A DNA stretch of 64,000 bases from Mesorhizobium sp. J428 (GCF_024699925.1 NZ_JAJOMX010000004.1:62001-126000); one strand, 5' to 3'. Positions 19,575 through 29,155 are shown, counted from the first letter of the stretch. Notes: generated from the sequence alone by a model not told the origin. Made by a program: numbers and translations.

Positions 19575-20550
19575 TTATGCGGCGAGCTTGCGGTGCTGCA
19601 AGCGCCGATGCTGGATGGTTTGTCGTTTGATCCTTTCGCGCTGTTTTATGATGGCTGCGGCCCTGCCGAAGTAGGCGTCTGCCGGGGTCACGTTGTCGAG
19701 GCTCTCATGATAGCGCCTGTGATTGTAGTGTTCGACGAAGGCGCCGATCTGGGCCTCCAGGTCGCCGGGCAGGAAGTAGTTCTCCAGCAGGATGCGGTTC
19801 TTCATGGTTTGGTGCCAGCGCTCGATCTTGCCCTGGGTCTGGGGATGCATCGGGGCGCCGCGGACGTGGCTCATGCGATTGGTCTGGATATAATCGGCCA
19901 GTTCACTGGCGATATAGCAGGGGCCATTATCGCTGAGCAGCCGGGGCTTGTGATGCACATGCACCTGGTCGCAGCCTGAGGCCGCGAGGGCCATGTCCAG
20001 CGTGTCAGTGACGTCCTCGGCCCGCATTGTGTTGCACAGCTTCCAGGCGATGATGTAGCGCGAGTAATCGTCGAGCACCGTGGACAGATACATCCAGCCC
20101 CAGCCGATGATCTTGAAGTAGGTGAAATCGGTCTGCCACATCTCGTTGGGCCGCACCGTTTTGGTGTGGAACGCATCTGCCGCCTTGATCACCACATAGG
20201 CCGGGCTGGTGATCGTGGGCCTTGAGAAGCCGGTAAACGCTGGCTTCGGACACGAAATACCCCTTCTGGTCGGTGAAGCTCACAGCCAGCTCCCGAGGCG
20301 AGAGTTCGGACTCTTCCAACGCCATCTCGATGAGCTGATCATGGACGGCAGTCGGGATCCGGTTCCACACCCGACTGGGTGCCGAAGACCGATCTTCTAG
20401 TGCTTCAGGACCGCCACCGAGGTAGCGGTCATACCAGCGATAGAAGGTCCGGCGCGGGATGCCCAGCCGGTCCAGCGTGCGTTTTGTGGGCAGGTGCGAC
20501 TGCTCAACCAGATTGATGATCTCGAGCTTTTCGGATGCGGGATATCTCAT
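19575..20550 (-). pseudogene. IS3 family OrfB transposase, frameshifted
   Basis: Starts at ATG 20550, overlapping the orfA stop. The N-terminal HTH region reads IPRRTFYRWYDRYLGGG. The frame breaks near 20207-20213, where ...YRLLKAHD should continue to ITSPAYVVIKAADAF; two or five bases appear lost. Downstream the core is intact: EMWQTDFTYFKIIGWGW (Asp), PRLLSDNGPCY (Asp), HPQTQGKIERWHQTMKN (Glu) and a basic C-terminus at 19575. It is inactive as written. Confidence 0.85.
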
Positions 20551-20921
20551 TCTGGCTCGTCCCCATCCGCGATCATGCTTTTTTTAAGCAGACGGTTTTC
20601 CAGCGTCAGGTCGGCAACGCATTCCTTGAGCGCACCAGCCTCTCGGCGCAGATCCTTGACCTCATCACTGGTCGCAGCACGAGCAGTATCGCCCGCCAGT
20701 CGGCGCTTGCCGGCTTCCATGAACTCTTTCGACCAAGTGTAATACAGGCTCTGCGCGATGCCTTCCTTGCGGCACAGTTCGGCAATGCTGTCTTCGCCGC
20801 GCAGACCATCGAGAACGATCCGGATCTTGTCTTCAGCTGAAAAGTGCCGTCGGGTCGCCCGGCGAATGTCCTTCACCACCTGCTCGGCAGGCTTTTTGGT
20901 GCTCGGGGATTTAGCAGTCAT
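20547..20921 (-). CDS. IS3 family OrfA (HTH) protein
   Basis: About 124 residues from ATG 20921 (an upstream in-frame start at 20951 is possible). It contains RHFSAEDKIRIVLDGLRGE, a helix-turn-helix IAELCRKEGIAQSLYYTWSKEF and a heptad-rich end ECVADLTLENRLLKKSM. It overlaps orfB by four bases (ATGA), the arrangement used by this subgroup. Intact, but its partner is frameshifted. Confidence 0.87.
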   Translation of the reverse strand: MTAKSPSTKKPAEQVVKDIRRATRRHFSAEDKIRIVLDGLRGEDSIAELCRKEGIAQSLYYTWSKEFMEAGKRRLAGDTARAATSDEVKDLRREAGALKECVADLTLENRLLKKSMIADGDEPE

Positions 20922-21849
20922 CTTGGTTCCTTCGTCAGACGACGAGACCAAAACACTCCTTAAAGCTCAACCCTGAATCTGTGCCATGGGCGCTGACGGG
21001 GAACAAGAAGAACGATGCGGCTGACGCTGAAGCGATCTGTGAAGCTGCTCAGCGGCCGACCATGCGGTTCGTAGCGGCAAAAAGCGAAGAGCAGCAGGCT
21101 GCGGCAATGGTGTTCCGCGTCCGCGATCTTGTGGTTCGCCAGCGGACCCAGACGATCAATGCAATACGCGGCCATCTTGCGGAATTTGGACTTGTGGCTG
21201 CGCAAGGCCTCTTCCACGTCGCTAAACTTGTTACGGCGATCGAGGAGAAGGACCCCACCATCCCCGAAGCCGCCCGCTCGATCCTGTCTCTACTCGTTGA
21301 GCAGTTGCGGGCGCTGGATACGAGAGTGGCCGAACTCGACCGAGAGATTGCCCGGCGCGCCAGAGAGGATGCGGAAGCCAAGCGCTTGATGACCATTCCC
21401 GGTATAGGACCGATCACCGCGACGGCGCTTGCCGCGTTGGCCCCGTCCGCTCAGACCTTCAAGAGAGGCCGGGACTTCGCGGCATGGCTCGGACTAACGC
21501 CGCTGCAACGTTCTTCGGGCGGAAAGCAGAAGCTCGGCGAGACGTCTCGAATGGGCGAGCGAACCCTGCGACGGTTGCTGATCATTGGGGCCAGCGCCGC
21601 TGTGCGCTGGGCCATGCGGAAGGGATCGACCGGGGATCCGTGGCTTTCGCGGATGCTTGAGCGCAAGCCACCCATGCTGGTCATCGTCGCCTTGGCCAAC
21701 AAGACGGCGCGCATCGTGTGGGCATTGATGGCCAGAGGCGGAACCTATCGAACGCCGGCCATAGCAGGATAGTCCGCTCCTCGAGCGGGCTGCCATGGTG
21801 TGAGAAGGTCGAACGGAGAGTATGGCGCTACGGTCAAAGAGACGGGCTC

Positions 21850-21975
21850 GGGAAAACCAGATCATGGATACGCGCCTTGAGCGCGCGAGGTTGAATTGGA
21901 CCCGATCCGCGAACTCCCATACGGGCCCGCGGCATGTGATAGCCGCAACAGAGGCCGGACACATGTCAGCACCCG
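21850..21975 (+). repeat. Imperfect direct repeat, copy 1 (IS110 tail)
   Basis: Shared landmarks in order with copy 2: GGGAAAACCAG, a variable 40-base part, TTGGACC-GATCCGCG, CCATAC-GG-CCCGCGGCATG, GCCGCA, and GAGGCC-GACAC. The unit lies just after the IS110 transposase and is probably the element's 3' tail. Confidence 0.55.
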
Positions 21976-22209
21976 ACCACGCTGCGCTCTTCGAAAAGAT
22001 TCTTCTTGCACCAACGGGGGCGTCCACACATGTCCATGACCACGACGTCGCCGGGGCGGAGTTCGGGTGCGAGGACCTGTTCCACATAGGCGAGGAATTA
22101 CCGGAATCCGGCGATGGTGGCTGCATGACGACTTAGCGGTGTACCTGAAGCCGGTACGTCGGGGAATGTGAGGAAGGCAAGAACCGCATGGGCAAATGAT
22201 CGATCAGAT

Positions 22210-22345
22210 CGGGGTCAGAGAAAACCAGCATACACTGCGGGAGCTGACAGCTCGTACGTCAGATTTGGACCTGATCCGCGCATCACCATACCGGCCCGCG
22301 GCATGTGAATGGCCGCACATGAGAGGCCTGACACAAGACCGCACT
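22210..22345 (+). repeat. Imperfect direct repeat, copy 2 (orphan IS110 tail)
   Basis: Starts near GAGAAAACCAG and follows the same landmark order as 21850-21975, including CCGGCCCGCGGCATGTGAA. No transposase precedes it, so it may be a solo tail left by an older related element. Confidence 0.5.
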
Positions 22346-22671
22346 CGATCACATGCTCAAAAGTTCGAAATTTTCCTTGCAAAACGGCCGGCATCCACAC
22401 AAGCAGTTGTGACCGACGATCCTGATCCAAGCCGACCTGTTGCAATCGGGCGGGGTCCATATACGTTCCACATATGGTATGAGTTCCTGAGAACGGACGC
22501 GTCCCCGCCCAGACCGGGTGGGGACGCAAGAGATTTTCGTGAGGCGACTGCCGAGCAATATCCGACGGCTTCGAAATGGAACACGGTAGAAACCGCCAAC
22601 GCCGGTTTGGGTAAATGCCGCATTAAGCCGCATAGTGACGCCGCGAGTCGCGGGCCGCGACATAGGCGGCT

Positions 22672-23720
22672 TCAGTTCTTGGCCAGCGCCGCCCTGAAGG
22701 CTTCCAGGATATCGGAGCCGGGCTTGCCCTGGGAATCAAACTGGGCAGCCCATTCCGAACCGACGGTCGACAGGATTTCGCCCAGTTTCTCGACATCCTC
22801 GGGCGGCAGGTCAACAAAGGTCACACCGGCATCCGCGATTTGCTGCTTGACCTCCATGTTCCCGGCGTCCGCGGTTTCGCAGCCCTCCCGGGTCAGTTCC
22901 TTGCCGATCTCGGTCATCGCCTGCTGGACATCCTCGGGAAGGCTGTTCCACTTATCGGTGCTGATGACATAGGTCGCCACGAAGGATCCGAAGTTCAGAC
23001 CCTGGGTGCCCCAGTCCAGGAACGCCTCCATGCCGTAGGGTGTGACGCTTGGATACGGAAAGAGCCCTGCGTCGATCGTTCCGCGCGAGAGCGCCTCGCG
23101 CACTTCGGGGGCCGGCATCTGAACCGGAACGCCGCCGATCTTCTGCACTGTCAGGTCGAGGGCCCCGCCGGTGCTGCGGATCTTCAGTCCCTTCATGCTG
23201 TCCAGATCGGTGATCTCGCGGCTCGAGGTCAGCAGGTTGTAGGGCGGCAGCACCATGGCCATCAGCAGACGCACGCCGTTCGGGGCGAATTCGGCCTCGT
23301 CGAGCGGGCCACCGGGTTTGGCGATCTCCCAGTAGGCCATCTGCCCTCGCAGGAGGTCGCAAAGGCTTCGGGCAATTGTCCTACTGCCGACAACGGCATC
23401 TTGTCACTGACATAGGAGGGGCCGACATACCCGATGTCGGTCACGCCGGTCTGTGTGAGGGACAGCAAATCCTTGGCCTTGCCAAGCTGCTCGGCCGGGA
23501 AATACGCGAACTCGGTCTTGCCCGTGCGTTCGCTCACGCGCTCCATGAACGGTTCGATCAGGCTCTGGGCGATGTAGTGGCCCGTAGGCAGGCTGTCGGC
23601 CGCCCGCAGCTGGACCTCCTGAGCCGTGACCGGCTGCGCGGCCAGCGGCAGGACGGCGAGGGCCAGGGCCCACCCCGCAGCGCCTAGGGGTATGACGGAT
23701 TGTTTGGGCTTCTTGGACAT
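22672..23720 (-). pseudogene. dctP: TRAP transporter substrate-binding protein DctP-like, single frameshift
   Basis: Starts at ATG 23720 with a signal peptide (about residues 1-33, cleavage near PVTA/QEVQ). It continues AADSLPTGHYIAQSLIEPFMERV and KAKDLLSLTQTGVTDIGYVGPSYVSDK. The frame is lost at 23343, where one G/C base is missing in GGCC; the other phase continues QMAYWEIAKPGGPLDEAEF, then TDLDSMKGLKIRSTGG, the hallmark DctP block, and GTIDAGLFPYPSV, to the stop at 22672. It binds a carboxylate in the periplasm for DctQM. It is last in the minus-strand order dctQ-dctM-dctP. Confidence 0.87.
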
Positions 23721-23778
23721 GTTTCGGTTCTCCTCCTGGTTAATCCGGTTGCGGCCCTGCGCGGTTTCGGGGCCTGCT

Positions 23779-25062
23779 TCAATTCATCGTCGAGGGCAGC
23801 CAAAGAACGAGCGCAGGAAAAGCGGTCAGCAGCGCGATGACCACGAGATGCGCCAGCACATGCGGAAAGGTGCCACGGAAGATTTCGCCCAGTGGCCGCC
23901 GGGTATATCGCGCCACCACGAAGACGTTCATGCCGAGCGGCGGCGTCACCATGCCGACCTCCGCCGTCACCACCACGATTACCCCGAACCAGACTGGGTC
24001 GAAACCCAGGTTCAGCACCAGCGGTAGAAGCACCGGCACCGTCAGGATGAGGATGGCGATCTGGTCCATGAAGGCGCCGAGGAAGATGTAGATGATCAGG
24101 ATCACCACCATCACCCCCATCGGCGACATGCCGAGTCCGCCGATCCACTGGGTCAGATCGTTGGTCACCCGCGTGAGGGTGAAGAAATAGCCGAAGATAT
24201 GCGCGCCGAGGATCACGAAGAGGATCATGCAGGTGGTCTGCGCCGCGCGCCTCAGGCAGCCCCAGGCCGGGCCGAAACCCAGCTTGCCCTCGCGCAGCGC
24301 CAGCAGCATCGCGCCGAAGGCGCCGATGCCCGACGCCTCGGTAGGCGTGGCAAATCCGGTGTAGATCGTGCCGGTGACGGCCAGGAACAGCACCAGCATC
24401 GGCCCCGTGCGCGACAGCGATGCGACTTTCTCGCGAAACCGGTAGGGGCGGCCGGCCGGCGCAGCCGAGGGATCGATGCGCACGAGAACGGCGACCGTGG
24501 CCATGATGGTGAGGGTGACCAGAATCCCGGGGATCACCCCGGCCACCAGCAACTGCCCGACCGAGACATCGGCGATGATGCCGCACAGGATCAGCGCCAC
24601 CGACGGCGGGATCAGCATGGCAAGCGTGCCCGAGATCGCCACGACACCGCTTGCCAGCCTGGGGTCGTAGCCTTCGTCGATCATGGCCGGGATCGAGGTC
24701 GAGGCGAGCGTTGCCGCCGCCGCCGTACTCGATCCCGAGATCGCGCCGAAGCCCGCCCCCGCCACCGCGGTGGCCATGGCGAGGCCGCCCCGCAGGCGGC
24801 CGACCCATATGGTGGCGGCCCGGAACAGATCCTGCGCCACGCCAGAGATGATGACGAACTCGGCCATCAGGATGAACATCGGGATGGTGATGATCTCGTA
24901 GGAATTCGCGGTGCTCAGCGGCGCGGTCTTCAGGATCCCGCCCAGCACGGCCATGCCGCCGAACATGTAGAGCCCCAGCGCGCCCGAGATCGCCAGGGCC
25001 AGTGCCACCGGCAACCCCGTCACAAGCAGCGCGGCCAGGAGGGCGACGACCACGGCCACCAT
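23779..25062 (-). CDS. dctM: TRAP transporter large permease DctM
   Basis: 427 residues, the usual DctM size, with about 12 hydrophobic segments. Seen: PMFILMAEFVIISGVAQDLFRA, AGAGFGAISGSSTAAAATLAS (conserved GS-S loop), TLAMLIPPSVALILCGII and TVPVLLPLVLNLGFDPVWFGV. ATG 25062 shares its A with the dctQ stop (TGATG), so it is translationally coupled. It is the ion-driven channel subunit, working with DctQ and the DctP receptor. An upstream in-frame extension to 25233 overlaps dctQ and is not real. Confidence 0.93.
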   Translation of the reverse strand: MVAVVVALLAALLVTGLPVALALAISGALGLYMFGGMAVLGGILKTAPLSTANSYEIITIPMFILMAEFVIISGVAQDLFRAATIWVGRLRGGLAMATAVAGAGFGAISGSSTAAAATLASTSIPAMIDEGYDPRLASGVVAISGTLAMLIPPSVALILCGIIADVSVGQLLVAGVIPGILVTLTIMATVAVLVRIDPSAAPAGRPYRFREKVASLSRTGPMLVLFLAVTGTIYTGFATPTEASGIGAFGAMLLALREGKLGFGPAWGCLRRAAQTTCMILFVILGAHIFGYFFTLTRVTNDLTQWIGGLGMSPMGVMVVILIIYIFLGAFMDQIAILILTVPVLLPLVLNLGFDPVWFGVIVVVTAEVGMVTPPLGMNVFVVARYTRRPLGEIFRGTFPHVLAHLVVIALLTAFPALVLWLPSTMN

Positions 25063-25667
25063 CACAAGGCGTCCTCGCCTTCGGGGCGGGCAGTCTCGGG
25101 CGGCGGCGGCATCTCGACCAGATCGTGGCCGGACAGCGACGAAAACCCGTGCCCTGCCGCGCGGTAGGCCAGTCGCAGGGTCAGAAGCGCGGTGCCCACC
25201 ATCACAATCAGATAGGCGGGCCAGGTCAGCCACGGCACGATTGCGGCGATCCTCTCCTGTCCGTCGAAGGCGGCATTGAAGCGATCCCAGGCCTCGCTCC
25301 CGATCAGCGCCATGACCACGGTGCCGCCGGCGTAGCTGAGGGCCAGACCCACATGCCGCAGCCGGCGCGGCAGCGTGCCCTGGAACAGGTCGATCGCCAC
25401 ATGACCGTGATTGTGCAGCGTGTCGGGCAGCATCAGGAAGAACACCGCCACCATCAGGTAAAGCCCGATCACGTCGTAGGACCAGCCCAGCGGCATCGAC
25501 AGCGCATAGCGCATCGCCACGTCCACAACGACGATCAGCATGATCGCCGCCAGGGCGAGACAGGCCAGGGCGGCCAGCGCGGTTTCCATAGCGGCGAGGC
25601 CGCGCGACATCGCCGTCATGGCCCGAGCGGTTGGCCCGCCCCTTTCCCCAGACTTGACCGGTACCAT
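25062..25667 (-). CDS. dctQ: TRAP transporter small permease DctQ
   Basis: 201 residues with four predicted membrane helices, including LACLALAAIMLIVVVDVAMRYAL and the conserved GWSYDVIGLYLMVAVFFLMLPDTLHNHGHVAIDLF region, typical of DctQ. ATG 25667 is chosen because GGGGGAGGA ends three bases upstream. It opens the minus-strand TRAP operon and faces the CoA-transferase at 25865 across a 197-base divergent promoter region with TATAGACC repeats. Confidence 0.9.
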   Translation of the reverse strand: MVPVKSGERGGPTARAMTAMSRGLAAMETALAALACLALAAIMLIVVVDVAMRYALSMPLGWSYDVIGLYLMVAVFFLMLPDTLHNHGHVAIDLFQGTLPRRLRHVGLALSYAGGTVVMALIGSEAWDRFNAAFDGQERIAAIVPWLTWPAYLIVMVGTALLTLRLAYRAAGHGFSSLSGHDLVEMPPPPETARPEGEDAL

Positions 25668-25805
25668 AATCCTCCCCCGGCGGCCTTCCTCACTCCTCCC
25701 GCGCATGAAGAAAACAGCGCCAGAGAATGCCGCAATCACCTCTACCTTGCGGCGAGCGTAGCAAGGTGCCCTTGCATGTCAACGATCTGCGTGCAAAAAA
25801 AGTCC

Positions 25806-25827
25806 TATAGACCAGTTTTTATAGACC
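25806..25827. promoter_or_regulatory. Direct repeat TATAGACC x2 in the divergent promoter region
   Basis: TATAGACC occurs at 25806-25813 and 25820-25827, 14 bases start to start, 38 bases before the CoA-transferase ATG and 139 bases before dctQ. Spacing of about 1.4 helix turns and its place between two divergent operons suggest an operator. The GntR-type regulator encoded at 27112 is the obvious candidate, by inference only. Confidence 0.4.
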
Positions 25828-25864
25828 GGGGCGCCGGCGCCAGTGATCTGCAAGGGGGAGGGCC

Positions 25865-27115
25865 ATGTTTCATTTGCTCGACGGGGTGCGTGTCGTAGAG
25901 CTTGGGCACATTCTGCTGGCGCCTTACGCGACACAGTTTCTGGGCGATTTCGGCGCCGACGTGATCAAGGTGGAGGCCCCGGAGGGGGACTATTACCGAC
26001 GGCTCGGCGTCTCGCGCGCGCCGGGCATGACTGCCCAGTGGATGGCGGTGAACCGCAACAAGCGCAGCATCGCACTCGATCTCAAGTCAGCAGAGGGGCG
26101 CGCGGTTCTGCTGGAGATGTTGGCCCAAGCGGATGTGGTGGTCCACAACATGCGCGTGCCCGCGATCGAGCGGCTGGGCCTTGGCTACGAGAATGTGCGG
26201 GCGGTCAATCCGCGCATCGTCTATTGTGCGGCGATCGGGTTCGGGCAGGGTGGGCCGTACGCGGACCTGCCAGCCTTCGACGACCTGATCCAGGCCCGCT
26301 CGGGCTTGGCCGAGGCCAATGGGCGAAATGCCGGCGCCCCGGCCTTCGTGCCGATGGTGGCGGCCGACAAGATCACCGGCCTGGTGCTGGGGCAGGCGAT
26401 AACTGCCGGCCTTTTCCGGCAGCGTGCCACCGGCGAGGGTTGCTATATCGAGACGCCGATGTTCGAGACCATGGTCTCGGTGATGCTGAGCCAGCATCTC
26501 AGCGGCGCGTCCTACCGGCCGCCGGAAGGCGGGTTCGGCTACGCCCGCGTGATGAGCCCGTTCCGCAAGCCGGCGCGCACCCGCGACGGTTTCATCGCGC
26601 ACGGGGTTTACAAGTTCGACCAGTGGCAGCGGTTCCTGCGCGCGGTGGGCCGCGATGACGTGGTCGATGGACCGATGATGACCGACCCCGTCACCGCGCA
26701 GCGGCACTTCCCCGAACTCTACGAGATCGCCGTCGCACAGATCCTGCCGCAACGAACCACGGCAGAGTGGCAGGCGCTGTTCGATTCGCTCGACATTCCG
26801 AATGCCCCGGTGGTGGCGATGGAGGATCTGCCCGACGATCCGCATATCCGCGCCGTCGGGCTGATCGAGGATTACGATCATCCCCAACAGGGGCCGATGC
26901 GCCGGGTCCGCAGCCCCTACACGATGCGCGGCGTGGAGACGGGGCCCGACCTTCCGGCCCCCGCGCTCGGCGCGCAGGGTGCGGCGATCCTGGGCGAGTT
27001 CGGCCTTTCGCCCGAGCGGATTGCGCGGCTGATCGAGACCAGGGTTCTTGCGCAGCCTGCGACGGCCGCCGCCACGCCGGCGGGGGCCGCGCGCCATTCC
27101 GGCGGTCGGCCTTGA
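25865..27115 (+). CDS. Class III (CaiB/BaiF) CoA-transferase 1
   Basis: A 416-residue family III CoA-transferase. ATG 25865 follows GGGGGAGG. It shows LDGVRVVELGHILLAPYATQFLGDFGADVIKVE at the start and FDDLIQARSG at about residues 138-147, where Asp139 is the expected catalytic aspartate. It would move CoA between acyl donors and the TRAP-imported acid. The C-terminus has an Ala/Pro-rich extension of about 25 residues beyond the domain. Its stop overlaps the TTG proposed as start for the GntR regulator. It belongs to the operon CoA-transferase/GntR/acyl-CoA dehydrogenase. Confidence 0.9.
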   Translation: MFHLLDGVRVVELGHILLAPYATQFLGDFGADVIKVEAPEGDYYRRLGVSRAPGMTAQWMAVNRNKRSIALDLKSAEGRAVLLEMLAQADVVVHNMRVPAIERLGLGYENVRAVNPRIVYCAAIGFGQGGPYADLPAFDDLIQARSGLAEANGRNAGAPAFVPMVAADKITGLVLGQAITAGLFRQRATGEGCYIETPMFETMVSVMLSQHLSGASYRPPEGGFGYARVMSPFRKPARTRDGFIAHGVYKFDQWQRFLRAVGRDDVVDGPMMTDPVTAQRHFPELYEIAVAQILPQRTTAEWQALFDSLDIPNAPVVAMEDLPDDPHIRAVGLIEDYDHPQQGPMRRVRSPYTMRGVETGPDLPAPALGAQGAAILGEFGLSPERIARLIETRVLAQPATAAATPAGAARHSGGRP

Positions 27116-27972
27116 CTGGCCTGCGGGTCGCCGGCACGGGTGCGGACAGCGCCGCCGTGGGCGGCCCGGGCGAGGATCCACTTCGGCAGCGCGACGGCAT
27201 ACCGCTCTATCTCAAGCTCGCCAGCCTGTTGCGCGAGAAGATCCGCCAAGGCCAATGGCCGGCGCAAAGCCAGTTGCCGACCTTGCAGGATCTGCGCGGC
27301 GAATATGGCATCGCCCGCGAGACGGTCCGTCAGGCTCTGGGGGTGCTGCGCGGCGAGGGGCTGATCGACAGCGCCCGCGGAAGGGGCACCTTCGTCACCG
27401 CGGCGGCCGAGCAGCTGGGGGACCGGGCGCCCTCCTACGATCCGCTGACGCTCCGGGCGCAGGTGCGCATCGAGATCCTGTCACGCACGTCCTGCGCCGA
27501 ACTTCCCGACCTCGACCGCGACCTGACGGGAATGGAAACCCCGTTGGTCCATGTGCGCAAGCGTCACCATGCCGGGGCGCGGCCCTATTCGCTGGTCGAG
27601 CTGTGGCTGCCGCAGCGTTATTTCGATATGCTGCCCGAGGGGGCCGACCAAACGCGGCTCTATTCGCAACTGCTGCGCGATCATACCGGCCTGTCGGGCC
27701 TGTCGGGTGACCAAGTCATCACCATCATGAGGGCCGACATCGCGGTCGCGCGGCTGCTGGGGATCGCCCTCAGCGACCCGGTGGCCCATCTGGCCTCGCG
27801 GCTGTTGGATCCCGACGGGTGCCCGATCATGGCCCACCGTGTGCTGATCCGCAGCGACGTCTTCGCCGCCGAGCGCCGGTTCGGGGATCTCGCCACCGGC
27901 GATCCCGGCACCTGGCGTCCGCATATGACACCGCCCCCCGCGCCCGAGGCCGGGGAGGAACCGCAAGCATGA
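27112..27972 (+). CDS. GntR family transcriptional regulator (HutC/FarR-like)
   Basis: An N-terminal winged helix: IPLYLKLASLLREKIRQGQWP, LPTLQDLRGEYGIARETVRQALGVLRGEGLI and RGRGTFV are the classic GntR HTH. A UTRA-like ligand domain follows (CAELPDLDRDL...PYSLVELWLPQRYFDML...). The start is uncertain: TTG 27112 overlaps the previous stop, and GTG 27157 is an alternative; no strong ribosome site decides. The effector is probably a CoA thioester or the imported acid. It likely controls this operon and the divergent TRAP genes, perhaps through the TATAGACC repeats. Confidence 0.87.
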   Translation: MTGLRVAGTGADSAAVGGPGEDPLRQRDGIPLYLKLASLLREKIRQGQWPAQSQLPTLQDLRGEYGIARETVRQALGVLRGEGLIDSARGRGTFVTAAAEQLGDRAPSYDPLTLRAQVRIEILSRTSCAELPDLDRDLTGMETPLVHVRKRHHAGARPYSLVELWLPQRYFDMLPEGADQTRLYSQLLRDHTGLSGLSGDQVITIMRADIAVARLLGIALSDPVAHLASRLLDPDGCPIMAHRVLIRSDVFAAERRFGDLATGDPGTWRPHMTPPPAPEAGEEPQA

Positions 27973-27991
27973 CAGCAGGAGGAGCGACGTC

Positions 27992-29155
27992 ATGGATTTC
28001 GATCTAAGCCAGGAGCAACGGGCCATCCGCGAGGCGGTGGCCAGAATCTGCGCGCGTTTCGACGATGCCTACTGGCTCGAACGCGAACGCACCGGCACCT
28101 TTCCCGACGATTTCGCGGCCGAGATCGCGAAGGGCGGCTTCTACGGCGTGACCATGCCCGAGGAATACGGCGGCTCGGGCCTTGGCATCACCGAGGCGTC
28201 TCTGGTGATGCAGGAGATCGGCCGCTACGGCGCGGCAGCCAGTTCCTCGGTGCATATCAACATTTTCGGGCTGCAACCGGTAGTCGGCTTCGGAACCCCC
28301 AAGCAGAAGGCCCGGATGCTGCCGCCGCTGATCCGGGGCGAACACCGCACCTGCTTCGGGGTCACCGAACCGGATGCGGGCCTCGACACAACGCACATCT
28401 CCACCTTCGCGCGCCGGCGCGAGGGCGGGGGATATGTGGTGAACGGGCGCAAGGTATGGACCTCGACCGCGCAGCGCGCCGACCACATCCTGCTGGTCAC
28501 CCGCACCACCCCGATCGAGGAGTGCAAGCGGCCGACCGACGGCATGACGGTGTTCTACACCGATTTCGACCGCAGCAAGATCGACGTGCACGAAATCCAC
28601 AAGATGGCCCGCAACGCGGTCGATTCGAATGCGATCTTCATCGACGGGCTCGAGGTGCCGGAGGAAGACCGGATCGGGGCCGAGGGCGAGGGCTTCAAGG
28701 TGCTGCTACACGGTCTGAACGCCGAGCGGATCGTTGTTGCCGCCGCGGCGGTCGGCTTCGGGATGTATGTCCTGGAAAAGGCGGCGGCCTATGCGCGCGA
28801 GCGCATCGTCTTCGGCCGTCCGATCGGCCAGAACCAGGCGATCCAGCATCCGCTCGCCGCGGCGTGGATGCGTCTGCAGGCGGCGGAACTGATGACCTAC
28901 AAGGCCGCCACGCTTTACGATCAGGGTCGGCCCTGCGGGTTGGAGGCGAACACGGCGCGCAACCTCGCCGGTTCGGCGGCCTACGAGGCGGCGTTCCGGG
29001 CGGTTCGCACCCACGGCGGCTTCGGTTTCGCGCAGGAATATCACGTCGAGCGCTACTTCCGCGAAAGCATACTGAACTTCATCGCCCCGGTCAGCGAGGA
29101 ACTGATCCTTTCGCACGTGGCCGAGAAGGCGCTGGGGATGCCCAAGTCTTACTGA
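27992..29155 (+). CDS. Acyl-CoA dehydrogenase (full-length paralogue of the first gene)
   Basis: 387 residues. AGGAGGAG precedes ATG 27992. The N-terminal all-helical domain starts MDFDLSQEQRAIREAVARI; the flavin loop is CFGVTEPDAGLDTTH, then VWTSTAQ, RIVFGRPIGQNQAIQHPLA, and a C-terminal GGFGFAQEYHVERYFRE. The end ALGMPKSY matches the gene at 1-906, so the two are a paralogous pair in separate operons. Electrons go to EtfAB. It is the last gene of the GntR operon, and its 3' end overlaps the readthrough tail of the minus-strand lyase. Confidence 0.93.
   Translation: MDFDLSQEQRAIREAVARICARFDDAYWLERERTGTFPDDFAAEIAKGGFYGVTMPEEYGGSGLGITEASLVMQEIGRYGAAASSSVHINIFGLQPVVGFGTPKQKARMLPPLIRGEHRTCFGVTEPDAGLDTTHISTFARRREGGGYVVNGRKVWTSTAQRADHILLVTRTTPIEECKRPTDGMTVFYTDFDRSKIDVHEIHKMARNAVDSNAIFIDGLEVPEEDRIGAEGEGFKVLLHGLNAERIVVAAAAVGFGMYVLEKAAAYARERIVFGRPIGQNQAIQHPLAAAWMRLQAAELMTYKAATLYDQGRPCGLEANTARNLAGSAAYEAAFRAVRTHGGFGFAQEYHVERYFRESILNFIAPVSEELILSHVAEKALGMPKSY

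Larger units (their letters stand above)
19501..21005 (-). mobile_element. IS3 family insertion sequence inside the IS110 transposase
   Basis: The two ends are imperfect inverted repeats: TGTCCGTCGTCAG...TGGCGCAG from 19501 and, on the other strand, TGTTCCCCGTCAG...TGGCACAG from 21005. AGAAGAAC lies on both sides (19493-19500 and 21006-21013) as an 8-base direct repeat; one copy restores the interrupted IS110 codons. Length about 1505 bp. It carries orfA (20547-20921) and a frameshifted orfB (19575-20550). Confidence 0.8.
19232..21772 (+). pseudogene. IS110 family transposase, frameshifted and split by an IS3 element
   Basis: Starts at ATG 19232 after GGAGG: LEGNTIGLDLAKNVFQAHG (first DEDD Asp). 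A net 2-base change near 19343-19348 breaks the frame; the other phase resumes at QPACTVAMEACAGSHYWAREI. At 19500, within VKRQKN/DAADAEAICEA, the gene is interrupted by the IS3 element 19501-21005 and resumes at 21006. The C-terminal domain is intact: LMTIPGIGPITATALAALAP, FAAWLGLTPLQRSSGGKQKLG, SRMGERTLRRLLIIGA, to the stop at 21770-21772. It belongs to a different IS110 lineage than the element at 14741. Confidence 0.85.
21773..22671. other. Gene-free IS110 tail and debris between IS110 and the TRAP genes
   Basis: About 900 bases with no convincing gene on either strand. The first part should be the 3' non-coding end of the IS110 element. Two diverged copies of a stretch of roughly 110 bases occur within it (separate entries). 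Near the right end CCGCGA-G-TCGCGG (22641-22653) is a small palindrome just after the dctP stop and could act as a weak terminator. Confidence 0.5.

Noticed and set aside
24199..25167. Plus-strand frame of 322 codons over dctM
   Set aside because: Arg/His-rich antisense shadow of a membrane permease with unmistakable DctM motifs.
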